A stretch of DNA of 64,000 bases from positions 1 to 64,000 of the forward strand of contig DCVL01000001.1 of assembly GCA_002328035.1 (NCBI GenBank). The letters run 5' to 3'. Shown piece by piece: positions 26,004 through 34,708 of this stretch. Numbering within the stretch: the stretch's first letter is position 1; every line of letters begins with the position of its first letter. The notes under the pieces were generated by a model, which was not told where the DNA came from, made no database searches, and saw nothing but the letters and a program-made list of their open reading frames with translations. Source of the DNA: Geobacter sp. UBA2189 (lineage in GTDB: Bacteria; Desulfobacterota; Desulfuromonadia; Geobacterales; Pseudopelobacteraceae). Position numbers and translations under genes: made by a program.

Positions 26004-27313
26004 TAGAGGCGTTTAAGAACATCTTCCGTATTCCAGAGCTGAAGAATCGGGTCTTGTTCACACTGGCAATGCTGGCTGTTTATAGAGTTGGTTGTCATAT
26101 CCCAACGCCAGGAATAGATTCTGTAGCACTGTCTCATTTTTTTAAGCAGGCACAAGGCACTCTGTTAGGTCTTTTTGACATGTTTTCTGGTGGAGCTTTA
26201 GAGAGAATGTCAGTCTTTGCTCTTGGAATCATGCCATACATTTCATCTTCGATTATATTTCAGTTGTTAACGGTGGTTGTGCCAGCTATTGAGAAGCTAT
26301 CCAAAGAGGGAGAGGCTGGTCGTAAGAAGATTACACAATACACTAGGTATGGAACCATACTTTTAAGCTTTGTTCAGGGGGCAGGTATTGCAATTGGTCT
26401 TGAAAGTATGCGTGGCCCAGCAGGTGAACTTGTTGTACCGACTCCTGGATGGTCATTTAGGCTGCTTACAATTATAACTCTGACTGCTGGTACCGCTTTT
26501 ATTATGTGGCTTGGTGAGCAGATGACAGAGCGAGGTATAGGTAATGGTATATCATTAATAATATTTGCAGGCATTGTCGTTGGTATTCCTTCTGCTATAG
26601 GCAACACATTCAAGTTGCTTAATAGTGGAAACCTTTCGCTTTTTTCTCTCATTTTTGTCTTGGCACTTATGGCTTCTGTCGTAGCAGCCATCGTTTTTGT
26701 TGAGAGAGGCCAAAGAAGATTGCCTATACACTATGCTAAAAGAGTAACGGGATTAAAAACATTAAGTCCTCAGACATCTCATCTGCCTTTAAAGGTGAAT
26801 ATGGCTGGAGTTATCCCGCCAATATTTGCTTCATCTATAATTATGTTTCCTGCAACTATAGCCAATTTTATTAATGTCCCTGTAATCCAGACATTTGCAA
26901 AGATGCTTTCACCAGGAAACTGGCTTTATAATCTGTTTTATGTTGCCTTTATTGTTTTCTTTTGCTACTTCTACACGGCTGTGACCTTTAACCCATCTGA
27001 TGTTGCTGAGAATATCAAAAAACATGGTGGGTATATACCTGGTATTCGTCCGGGAAAAGAAACATCAGAGTATATGGATAGCATTCTTACCAGGTTGACT
27101 TTTGCTGGTGCTATTTATATTTCAATTGTTTGCGTGTTGCCTTCAATACTTGTTGATGGCTTTAGGTTGAATTTGCCTTTTTATTTTGGTGGTACATCCC
27201 TGCTTATTGTTGTTGGTGTTGGTATGGATACCGTAGCTCAGATTGAGTCACACTTGATAACTCGTAATTATGAAGGTTTCTTAAAAGGTGTAAGGATAAG
27301 GGGGCGTAGATAG
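26000..27313 (+). CDS. secY: Preprotein translocase subunit SecY
   Basis: 437 residues from GTG 26000, overlapping rplO (GTGA). It has ten predicted membrane spans. The plug region follows FDMFSGGALERMSVFALGIMPYISSSI in two blocks, and cytoplasmic loops include RGIGNGISLIIFAGI and FNPSDVAENIKKHGG. It forms the protein-conducting pore with SecE (401). Full length and ordinary. Confidence 0.98.
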   Translation: MIEAFKNIFRIPELKNRVLFTLAMLAVYRVGCHIPTPGIDSVALSHFFKQAQGTLLGLFDMFSGGALERMSVFALGIMPYISSSIIFQLLTVVVPAIEKLSKEGEAGRKKITQYTRYGTILLSFVQGAGIAIGLESMRGPAGELVVPTPGWSFRLLTIITLTAGTAFIMWLGEQMTERGIGNGISLIIFAGIVVGIPSAIGNTFKLLNSGNLSLFSLIFVLALMASVVAAIVFVERGQRRLPIHYAKRVTGLKTLSPQTSHLPLKVNMAGVIPPIFASSIIMFPATIANFINVPVIQTFAKMLSPGNWLYNLFYVAFIVFFCYFYTAVTFNPSDVAENIKKHGGYIPGIRPGKETSEYMDSILTRLTFAGAIYISIVCVLPSILVDGFRLNLPFYFGGTSLLIVVGVGMDTVAQIESHLITRNYEGFLKGVRIRGRR

Positions 27314-27316
27314 GGT

Positions 27317-27961
27317 ATGAATATTATCCTTTTTGGTCCTCCAGGAGCAGGTAAAGGTACACAAGCTGAATTTCTTGTGCAGAAGTTCAGAATACCGCAG
27401 ATTTCAACCGGTGATATGCTGCGTGCAGCTGTAAAGGCTGAAACCCCTTTAGGTCTTAAGGCTAAGGAAATAATGATTAAAGGAGGCCTTGTCTCTGATG
27501 ATATTGTTCTTGGGCTTGTAGCTGAACGGATAAAACAAGATGATTGTAAAACCGGTTTTGTATTGGATGGCTTCCCACGTACAATACCTCAAGCTGAGGC
27601 ACTTGATAAAATATTAAAAGAAACTGGTCGTTCCATAGAGCATGTTGTTTCTCTTGAAGTAGAAAAAGAAGAGATTGTTAAGCGCTTGTCAGGTCGTCGT
27701 TCTTGTAGTTCTTGTGGTAAGGGATACCATGTATTATATTCGCCCGCTGCTAAAGATGGGATCTGTGACATTTGTGGAGCTCTTTTGGTTCAACGGGATG
27801 ATGATAGAGAAGAAACTGTAAGAAATAGGCTTGAAGTATACGAGAATCAAACTTCTCCTTTAAAGTCTTATTATGAATCCAAGCAGCTTTTGCGTCCAGT
27901 TTTAGGGATGGGTACAATAGCAGAGATTCAGTTTCGGATTTCTTCGGTTCTGGTAAGATAG
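27317..27961 (+). CDS. adk: Adenylate kinase
   Basis: 214 residues. Walker A GPPGAGKGTQAE at 7-18, AMP-binding STGDMLRAA and FPRT motifs, and a long LID domain with two CxxC pairs (CSSC and CDIC) that form a structural zinc site, as in many Gram-positive enzymes. It interconverts AMP, ATP and ADP. It begins four bases after secY, the usual position. Confidence 0.98.
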   Translation: MNIILFGPPGAGKGTQAEFLVQKFRIPQISTGDMLRAAVKAETPLGLKAKEIMIKGGLVSDDIVLGLVAERIKQDDCKTGFVLDGFPRTIPQAEALDKILKETGRSIEHVVSLEVEKEEIVKRLSGRRSCSSCGKGYHVLYSPAAKDGICDICGALLVQRDDDREETVRNRLEVYENQTSPLKSYYESKQLLRPVLGMGTIAEIQFRISSVLVR

Positions 27962-27962
27962 A

Positions 27963-28709
27963 ATGATTGTTCTAAAATCTCCTCGCGAGATTGAAAGAAT
28001 GAAAGTGCCTAACAGGATAGTAGCTGAAATCCTTGTTCTTTTGAGGGAAAAAATCAAGCCAGGCATTACTACGCTCGAATTAGAGGAACTGGCTCTTAAG
28101 GAAACTAAAAAGAACAAGGCAATTCCAGCTTTTAAAGGATACGCAGGTTTTCCGTTTGCACTTTGTTGCTCACCCAATGATGTTGTTGTACACGGAATGC
28201 CTAATAACAACCCACTAAATGAAGGAGATATTCTAAGCCTTGATTTTGGTGTTCTTTATGATGATTTCTATGGTGATGCTGCTATAACAGTTCCTGTTGG
28301 AAACATCAGTCCTGAAGCAGCTCACCTTATAAAAATCACAGAAGAGTCTTTATATAAGGGTATCGAGCATGCAGTTGCAGGTGGCAGACTTTTCGATATT
28401 TCATATGCCGTGCAATCTCATGTTGAACGTTCAGGTTATTCAGTTGTTCGTGATTTTGTTGGGCACGGAATTGGTAAGAAACTTCACGAAGAACCACAAG
28501 TACCAAATTATGGAAAACCAGGGCGTGGTGTTCAGCTGAAATCCGGAATGTTGCTTGCGATTGAACCAATGGTGAACAAAGGTAGCTTTGCTGTAAAAGT
28601 ACTAGATGATTCCTGGACTGCCGTTACGGCTGATGGTGCTCTTTCAGCCCATTTTGAGCATACAATTGCAATTACAGATCACGGTACAGAAATACTTACA
28701 CGCCTATGA
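27963..28709 (+). CDS. map: Methionine aminopeptidase type I
   Basis: 248 residues of the pita-bread fold. Metal ligands: Asp in LDFGVLYDDFYGD (two aspartates), His in FVGHGIG, Glu in IEPMV and Glu in FEHTIAI. It removes N-terminal methionine from new proteins. It follows adk by one base. infA, which often lies between map and rpmJ, is absent here. Confidence 0.97.
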   Translation: MIVLKSPREIERMKVPNRIVAEILVLLREKIKPGITTLELEELALKETKKNKAIPAFKGYAGFPFALCCSPNDVVVHGMPNNNPLNEGDILSLDFGVLYDDFYGDAAITVPVGNISPEAAHLIKITEESLYKGIEHAVAGGRLFDISYAVQSHVERSGYSVVRDFVGHGIGKKLHEEPQVPNYGKPGRGVQLKSGMLLAIEPMVNKGSFAVKVLDDSWTAVTADGALSAHFEHTIAITDHGTEILTRL

Positions 28710-28736
28710 TTGGCGCAGGCTGAAAGGTGAACAAAT

Positions 28737-28850
28737 ATGAAAGTTAGGGCATCCGTCAAGAAAATCTGCGATAAGTGCAAGATAATTAAACGTAAAGGTG
28801 TAGTCAGGGTTATCTGTGAAACACCTAAACATTCTCAACGTCAAGGTTAA
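28737..28850 (+). CDS. rpmJ: 50S ribosomal protein L36
   Basis: 37 residues, MKVRASVKKICDKCKIIKRKG..., with zinc ligands Cys11, Cys14, Cys27 and His32. This is the smallest ribosomal protein, positioned directly before rpsM as in most bacteria. AAAGGTGA lies upstream of ATG 28737. Confidence 0.95.
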   Translation: MKVRASVKKICDKCKIIKRKGVVRVICETPKHSQRQG

Positions 28851-28871
28851 TAAACCAAGGGGGGACTAGAA

Positions 28872-29240
28872 GTGGCACGTATTGCGGGTATAGATTTACC
28901 AAAAAACAAGCGAATTGAAATCGCCTTGACATACATTTATGGCGTCGGACGTACAACAGCTAAGAACATTCTGATTGCTACGAACATTGATGCTAATACT
29001 CGTACCGACAAGCTTACTGAATCAGAGGTTGGTAAACTTCGTGAAGAGATTGATAAGAATGTAAAGGTTGAAGGTGACTTGCGCCGAGAAATTTCAATGA
29101 ATATCAAGAGATTGATGGATTTGGGATGTTATCGCGGCTTACGCCATCGTAAGGGGTTGCCTTGTCGTGGTCAGCGTACCAAGACCAATTCACGTACACG
29201 CAAAGGTCCTGCAAGGACTGTTGCCGGTAAGAAAAAATAG
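28872..29240 (+). CDS. rpsM: 30S ribosomal protein S13
   Basis: 122 residues from GTG 28872 behind AAGGGGG. It begins MARIAGIDLPKNKRIEIALTYIYG and ends in the basic GQRTKTNSRTRKGP tail that contacts P-site tRNA. First of the alpha-operon group rpsM, rpsK, rpsD, rpoA, rplQ. Confidence 0.98.
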   Translation: MARIAGIDLPKNKRIEIALTYIYGVGRTTAKNILIATNIDANTRTDKLTESEVGKLREEIDKNVKVEGDLRREISMNIKRLMDLGCYRGLRHRKGLPCRGQRTKTNSRTRKGPARTVAGKKK

Positions 29241-29271
29241 GTTTTAATTATAGAATCTGTCTGGAGGAAGT

Positions 29272-29664
29272 ATGGCTGCTCCGAAAAAAGTTGTAAGAAA
29301 GAAAAAAGAAAAAAAGAATATTACAAATGGCGTTGCTCATATACAGGCGACGTTTAACAATACCATAATTACCATTACGGATCCTGTGGGAAATGTGGTT
29401 GCATGGTCAACAGCTGGGGCAAAAGGTTTTAAAGGGTCACGTAAAAGCACTCCTTTTGCGGCTCAGGTAGCTGCAGAAGATTGTGCTCGTAAGGCTCAGG
29501 AACATGGTCTCCGTAATATAGAAGTACTTGTTAAGGGGCCAGGTTCAGGCAGAGAGTCCGCTTTGCGTGCACTCCAGGCGACTGGTCTTAATGTCAGCTT
29601 TATTCGTGACGTAACTCCTATTCCACATAACGGATGTCGTCCACCGAAGCGTAGAAGAGTATAA
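29272..29664 (+). CDS. rpsK: 30S ribosomal protein S11
   Basis: 130 residues with a lysine-rich N-terminus (KKVVRKKKEKKN), NGVAHIQATFNNTIITITD, and the C-terminal TPIPHNGCRPPKRRRV signature. S11 lies on the platform near the Shine-Dalgarno helix. ATG 29272 follows GGAGGAAGT. Confidence 0.98.
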   Translation: MAAPKKVVRKKKEKKNITNGVAHIQATFNNTIITITDPVGNVVAWSTAGAKGFKGSRKSTPFAAQVAAEDCARKAQEHGLRNIEVLVKGPGSGRESALRALQATGLNVSFIRDVTPIPHNGCRPPKRRRV

Positions 29665-29711
29665 ATTAAATAACTAAATTTTCGCACCTGATACAGTTAG
29701 AGGAGGTTGTC

Positions 29712-30338
29712 TTGGCTAGGTATACTGGACCGTCCTGTCGTTTATGCAGAAGAGAAAATATGGAACTTTTCCTCAAAGGGGATCGTTGTTACACTGATAA
29801 ATGTGCCCTTAAGCGTCGTAATTATCCCCCGGGACAACATGGCCAGGGTCGCATCAAAACGTCTGATTATGGTGTTCAGTTGCGTGAAAAGCAGAAGGTG
29901 AAGCGACTTTATGGTTTGCTCGAAAAACAGTTCAGGTGCTACTTTGACCGAGCAGATCGTATGAAGGGTGTAACTGGCGAGAATCTTCTCTCTATTTTAG
30001 AGCGTCGGCTGGACAATGTTGTATACAGGCTTGGGTTTGCTTCGTCACGTGCTGAAGCTCGTCAATTAGTGCGTCACGGCCACTTTGTACTTAATGGCCG
30101 AAAGGCGACTATTCCATCAATGCAGGTTAAGTCTGGTGATCAGATCGTGCTGCGTGATAAAAGTCGTTCAGTCGTTTCCATCAATGACGCACTGGATGCC
30201 GTGGTCCGTAGAGGCGTTCCTCAATGGTTGGAGCTTGATCGCGAAGCTTTTAAAGGTACAGCTAAGACAGTCCCTGTGCGTGAGGATATAACTACACCAA
30301 TACAGGAACAGTTGATAGTCGAACTGTATTCCAAGTAA
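29712..30338 (+). CDS. rpsD: 30S ribosomal protein S4
   Basis: 208 residues from TTG 29712, seven bases after AGGAGG. Cysteines in CRLC and later CYTDKC make the zinc-binding S4 form. The S4 RNA-binding domain has RLDNVVYRLGFASSRAEARQLV near 96-117. S4 nucleates small-subunit assembly and in E. coli represses the alpha operon. Confidence 0.97.
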   Translation: MARYTGPSCRLCRRENMELFLKGDRCYTDKCALKRRNYPPGQHGQGRIKTSDYGVQLREKQKVKRLYGLLEKQFRCYFDRADRMKGVTGENLLSILERRLDNVVYRLGFASSRAEARQLVRHGHFVLNGRKATIPSMQVKSGDQIVLRDKSRSVVSINDALDAVVRRGVPQWLELDREAFKGTAKTVPVREDITTPIQEQLIVELYSK

Positions 30339-30390
30339 TATTTTTCTTTTCTTTTTAATTTATTGCTTACCCCTTGAGGGGAGGAATTGA

Positions 30391-31413
30391 ATGTATAAAA
30401 ACTGGCGTGATCTGATAAAGCCTAAACAGCTTCAGGTTGAAAAAGAAACGCTTTCTGCGGTATATGGCAAATTTGTCGCTGAACCATTTGAGCGTGGTTT
30501 TGGTACTACACTGGGAAATTCACTCCGTAGAGTTCTTCTTTCATCATTGCAGGGTGCAGCAGTTACATCCGTAAGGATAAAGGGTGTACAACACGAATTT
30601 TCTTCTATACCGGGTGTGACCGAAGATGTTACCGATATCATTCTTAATCTAAAGAGTGTTAGGCTTCGTTTGCATGGCAGCGATCAAGCGGTTATAAGGA
30701 TTATTCATAAGGGTGAAGGTGTTTTAAAGGCAGGAGACATTATAGTTCCTCATAATGTAGAGGTAATGAATCCTGAAATGCATATAGCTACTTGTGGCAA
30801 GGATGCTGTTCTTGAAATGGAAATGTTGGTTCGAATCGGTAAAGGTTATGTCTCTGCCGAACGTAATCGTGATGAAAAGGCACCGATTGGAACCGTTCCT
30901 ATTGATGCAATCTTTTCTCCGATAATCAAGGTTAATTTTGTTGTTTCTAATGCTCGAGTTGGCCAGATGACAGATTATGACAAATTGACACTTGAAGTCT
31001 GGACAGATGGCAGTATAGGGCCAGATGATGCTATAGCATATGCCGCTAAAATTGTTAAAGAACAGATGACTATATTCATAAACTTTGATGAAGAATCCGA
31101 GCCACAGCTTAGCGATGAGGTGGTAGATGATGAATCAAAGATCAATGAGAATCTTTACCGTACAGTTGAGGAATTGGAGCTTTCAGTACGTTCTGCAAAT
31201 TGCCTCAAAAATGCCGGTATTAAGCTTATTGGTGAGTTGGTTTCGAAGTCTGAATCAGAAATGTTAAAAACTCAGAATTTTGGTCGAAAATCCCTTAATG
31301 AGATTAAAGATATCTTGAATGAGATGGGCTTAACATTCGGTATGAAACTTGATTCTTTTCCTGACCCTGACGTGGTTAAGCGGCTCAGGGGTGAACAGAA
31401 GGATGAAGAATAA
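30391..31413 (+). CDS. rpoA: DNA-directed RNA polymerase subunit alpha
   Basis: 340 residues. The N-terminal dimerisation domain has EPFERGFGTTLGNSLRRVLLSSL near 31-53. After a short acidic linker the C-terminal domain (about 250-325) carries LELSVRSANCLKNAGI and NFGRKSLNEI, the helices that contact UP elements and activators. Gene order rpsD-rpoA-rplQ is canonical. Confidence 0.98.
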   Translation: MYKNWRDLIKPKQLQVEKETLSAVYGKFVAEPFERGFGTTLGNSLRRVLLSSLQGAAVTSVRIKGVQHEFSSIPGVTEDVTDIILNLKSVRLRLHGSDQAVIRIIHKGEGVLKAGDIIVPHNVEVMNPEMHIATCGKDAVLEMEMLVRIGKGYVSAERNRDEKAPIGTVPIDAIFSPIIKVNFVVSNARVGQMTDYDKLTLEVWTDGSIGPDDAIAYAAKIVKEQMTIFINFDEESEPQLSDEVVDDESKINENLYRTVEELELSVRSANCLKNAGIKLIGELVSKSESEMLKTQNFGRKSLNEIKDILNEMGLTFGMKLDSFPDPDVVKRLRGEQKDEE

Positions 31414-31467
31414 CTGAATTTTGTAAAATCGTTGTATATTGTGTTTATAAGCAGAAAGGAATAACAG

Positions 31468-31827
31468 ATGCGTCACAATAAATCAGGCAGAAGACTTGGA
31501 CGTACCACCAGTCATCGTATAGCCATGTTCAGGAATATGGTTACCTCTTTATTAAATCATGAGCGTATTATAACAACGGATTCCAAAGCCAAAGAGATTC
31601 GTTCAGTAGCAGAAAAAATGATAACTCTTGGCAAACGTGGTGATCTTCATGCCCATCGTCAGGCTGCTGCTTATATTCGTGAAAAGTCTGTAGTTACAAA
31701 ACTTTTTACCACGATCGCTCCACGCTATAAGGAACGTTCAGGTGGATATACCAGAATAATCAAGATTAGCCAACGACTGGGAGATTCTGCTCAAATGTCC
31801 GTAATTGAGCTTGTGGAAGAATCTTAA
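31468..31827 (+). CDS. rplQ: 50S ribosomal protein L17
   Basis: 119 residues, MRHNKSGRRLGRTTSHR at the start and GGYTRIIKISQRLGDSA near the end. It is the last gene of the ribosomal block; a strong terminator follows 27 bases later. AGAAAGGA precedes ATG 31468. Confidence 0.98.
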   Translation: MRHNKSGRRLGRTTSHRIAMFRNMVTSLLNHERIITTDSKAKEIRSVAEKMITLGKRGDLHAHRQAAAYIREKSVVTKLFTTIAPRYKERSGGYTRIIKISQRLGDSAQMSVIELVEES

Positions 31828-31854
31828 TTCTACTATTTCAGTTGAAGATTTTTT

Positions 31855-31888
31855 AAAGACGACCCAATTCATGGGTCGTCTTTTTTAT
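31855..31888. terminator. Strong terminator closing the ribosomal block
   Basis: A perfect 12-base-pair stem, AAAGACGACCCA (31855-31866) with TGGGTCGTCTTT (31872-31883), a five-base loop and further Ts. The A-run on the other side lets it also end the converging DUF327 gene, whose stop lies just beyond. Confidence 0.95.
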
Positions 31889-31893
31889 AAACC

Positions 31894-32346
31894 CTACATT
31901 ATCAGATCAACTATAAGTCCTTTTATTCCTATAACCGCTTCAGTTATTGCCATTCTGTCTTTTTGTTCTTTTAGAACGAGTTCGTACAGCTTATCAGCTT
32001 CCTTGTCTATAACTGTAATTATTTCGTAATATCTTGGATTCATCGGAGTGCCTCCGACTTTTTCCAAGCGATATGCTTCATTTGAGACCTGTTTAGCGAG
32101 TTTACTTAAAAGTTCTCTGAATTGTCTAAAATTCGGTAATGTAGGTTCATTTTCAAGCAAGCTTCCGGCAATATCTAAATCAGCGCGAATACGGCTTATA
32201 TCCTGGTCATAATGTTCAATTTTGATTTGCCTTGATTTCAATTCTGATGAAAATAAGGAAAACAGACCATCAGAGGTTTTTTTAGAGGATTCGGGAACAG
32301 AACCCTTGCGAAGTCCACCTACAGCAGATTTATCTGATATTTTCAT
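31894..32346 (-). CDS. DUF327 (YaaR-like) family protein
   Basis: 150 residues, soluble, mostly helical, with no signal peptide. The layout matches the YaaR/DUF327 family: a disordered Ser/Lys-rich N-terminus, then helices containing GTPMNPRYYEIITVIDKEADKLYELVLKEQ. The family has no settled biochemical role; some members lie near flagellar genes, but no flagellar genes are seen here. It is divergent from the kinase at 32477 and converges on rplQ through a shared terminator. Function unknown. Confidence 0.7.
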   Translation of the reverse strand: MKISDKSAVGGLRKGSVPESSKKTSDGLFSLFSSELKSRQIKIEHYDQDISRIRADLDIAGSLLENEPTLPNFRQFRELLSKLAKQVSNEAYRLEKVGGTPMNPRYYEIITVIDKEADKLYELVLKEQKDRMAITEAVIGIKGLIVDLIM

Positions 32347-32476
32347 TTGGAGCTCCTAAATACTCTGTAAAACGTTGACTTTATAACTTACTATATCAAT
32401 CTGAATCAGGTTTTCAAGCGGCTTTCCTTATGTTACTCTTTTAATGAGCTAACAGCTGGTAATAAGGGGATTAAAA

Positions 32477-34690
32477 ATGCTTTCAGCTGAAGAACGGAAA
32501 AAACGATTAAGAGAAACAACAGTTATTGTTCTTGCAGTCTTACTTATTGTGCTTTTGACAGGTGTTGAAATAAGACTTACCCAGATTAGCTCAATCGCCC
32601 CATTATCCAGTAATATTGTTATCTTTGGGATGATTAATGTGATTGTATTACTTGTTGTGTTGCTCGTATACCTGATTAGTAGAAATGTGCTTAAACTGCT
32701 TGTAGAAAATCGTTCCAAGCACCTTGCAACTCGTTTAAGAACCAAGCTTGTCATATCTTTTGTTGGTCTCTCTCTTGTGCCAACCATGCTGCTTTTTTTT
32801 GCTGCTGCCAGCTTTATCACAAATAGTGTTCAGAACTGGTTCAACGTTCAGGTGGAGACGGCTCTTAACGAATCCCTGGAGGTTGCTCAGACTTATTATA
32901 AAAACTCAGCCAGTAACGCTCTTTTTTATGCTCACAGATTAAGTGATACAATCAAAAAAGAGCGTCTCCTTAACGAAGATAATATTAATCGGATGAAAGA
33001 AGTCATCAAGGCCAAACAGAAAGAGTATAACCTCGGAATAGTTGAAGTATTCTCCTCACAACGTGAAGAGCTTGTGAGGGCTTCCAACCCAGATGTTCCC
33101 CCAGGTGAACTGACCAGCCCAAATTCAGAAGATATAAATAAGGCACTTTCTGGGCATGAAATGACTAAAGTTAACTCTGTTGGCAAGGCCGACCTAATTC
33201 AAGGTATTGTACCTATTTTTTCAACATACAATAATCGTGATGTTGTTGGTGTGGTGGTTGTCAACTATTATGTGCCACATTCACTTGTAAGCAAGATGCG
33301 TGAGATATCTGCTTCATATCAGGAATTCAGACGCCTGAAGGTGCTTAAAAGCCCGATTACTACTGGATATCTTCTGGTTCTGTTTTTGATTGCATCAGTA
33401 ATAGTATTTCTATCTTTCTGGATAGGGATCTACCTAGCTAACAGTATGACAAGGCCGATTCAGGAACTGGTTGAGGGCACCCATCTGGTTGCTGAAGGAA
33501 ATTTGAATGTAAGAATAGATGCTGAGGGGCCTGATGAGATAGGGATGCTTGTCGGCTCATTTAACACTATGATTCAGGATCTCAGAACCCAGCGGCTTGC
33601 ATTAAACAGTACAAATGAAGAACTGACGCGTATCAATCAAGAGATAGAATCACGCCGTCGTTATATGGAAATAGTGCTGCGTAACGTAGCTGCCGGTGTT
33701 ATTTCTGTAGACAAGAACGGAATTATTACGACAATTAATACCTCTGCTGAACGTCTACTACAGATTGATACAGGGAAGGTTCTGGGTAAAAACTTCCGTG
33801 ATGTTATGCGGGAATCTTATCTTGAAATTGTTCGTGATGCACTTAGGAACATGGCTTTAACTAGCAATGACACAGTTAGTCGCCAGATCATTCTGGATAT
33901 GCGTGGTGAACGCAGGGTATTACAGATGAATCTTACAACAATGATGGATGAACAGGGGGCGTTTGTTGGCTCAGTCCTTGTCCTTGATGATTTGACCCAA
34001 TTAGTCAAGGGACAGAGGATGGCTGCATGGCGTGAGGTTGCCCGCAGGATTGCCCATGAGATCAAAAACCCGCTTACGCCGATACAATTGTCTGCCCAAC
34101 GCCTAAGAAAACGCTATCTTAATCACTTTTCCAATCCAGAGGATGTAACGATATTTGACGAGTGCACTACTATGATAAGCAGATCAGTAGATGAGCTCAA
34201 GATACTGGTAAATGAGTTTTCAAACTTTGCAAGGATGCCAGCAGTACACCCTACAGATAATGATCTTAACCAACTGGTTAAGGAAACGCTTACACTCTAC
34301 CAGCAGGCTCATAGCGATGTTATTTGTAATTTTTCATCAGATGAGCAGATGCCGTTAATAAAGATTGATAGGGATCAGATAAAGCGAGTGCTGATAAATC
34401 TTTTAGAAAATGCTGTGGCCGCTATGGAAGGCAAAGGTACTATAACCATATCTACAAGATACGATAATGAGTTAAAGATCGTATCTTGCAGTATTGCTGA
34501 TGATGGGCCTGGAATCTCCATTGAAGTCAAGTCTCGTCTCTTTGAACCGTATTTTTCGACAAAAAAAGGCGGAACAGGGCTTGGCCTTGCAATCGTTACG
34601 AGCATTGTGTCTGATCATAATGGTTTTGTCCGTGTGCGCGATAATCATCCGCATGGAGCCTGTTTTGTTATTGAATTTCCGGCAAGCTAG
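32477..34690 (+). CDS. NtrY-like membrane sensor histidine kinase
   Basis: 737 residues. Three N-terminal membrane spans (about 15-33, 46-67, 90-112), an extracytoplasmic sensory segment (about 115-290) and a fourth span (about 295-318) are followed by HAMP (about 318-372), PAS (about 385-500), a HisKA domain with His527 in IAHEIKNPLTPIQLSAQRL, and HATPase boxes NLLENAVAAM, DDGPGI and GTGLGLA. This is NtrY architecture. The response regulator follows after 18 bases, so they form a two-component pair. AAGGGGA precedes ATG 32477. The signal is unknown. Confidence 0.92.
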   Translation: MLSAEERKKRLRETTVIVLAVLLIVLLTGVEIRLTQISSIAPLSSNIVIFGMINVIVLLVVLLVYLISRNVLKLLVENRSKHLATRLRTKLVISFVGLSLVPTMLLFFAAASFITNSVQNWFNVQVETALNESLEVAQTYYKNSASNALFYAHRLSDTIKKERLLNEDNINRMKEVIKAKQKEYNLGIVEVFSSQREELVRASNPDVPPGELTSPNSEDINKALSGHEMTKVNSVGKADLIQGIVPIFSTYNNRDVVGVVVVNYYVPHSLVSKMREISASYQEFRRLKVLKSPITTGYLLVLFLIASVIVFLSFWIGIYLANSMTRPIQELVEGTHLVAEGNLNVRIDAEGPDEIGMLVGSFNTMIQDLRTQRLALNSTNEELTRINQEIESRRRYMEIVLRNVAAGVISVDKNGIITTINTSAERLLQIDTGKVLGKNFRDVMRESYLEIVRDALRNMALTSNDTVSRQIILDMRGERRVLQMNLTTMMDEQGAFVGSVLVLDDLTQLVKGQRMAAWREVARRIAHEIKNPLTPIQLSAQRLRKRYLNHFSNPEDVTIFDECTTMISRSVDELKILVNEFSNFARMPAVHPTDNDLNQLVKETLTLYQQAHSDVICNFSSDEQMPLIKIDRDQIKRVLINLLENAVAAMEGKGTITISTRYDNELKIVSCSIADDGPGISIEVKSRLFEPYFSTKKGGTGLGLAIVTSIVSDHNGFVRVRDNHPHGACFVIEFPAS

Positions 34691-34708
34691 AATTTAACTG
34701 GAGGCTGT

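Noticed and set aside
32371..32397. TTGACT with TATATC upstream of the NtrY-like kinase as a promoter
   Set aside because: The spacing of about 11 bases is too short for sigma-70.
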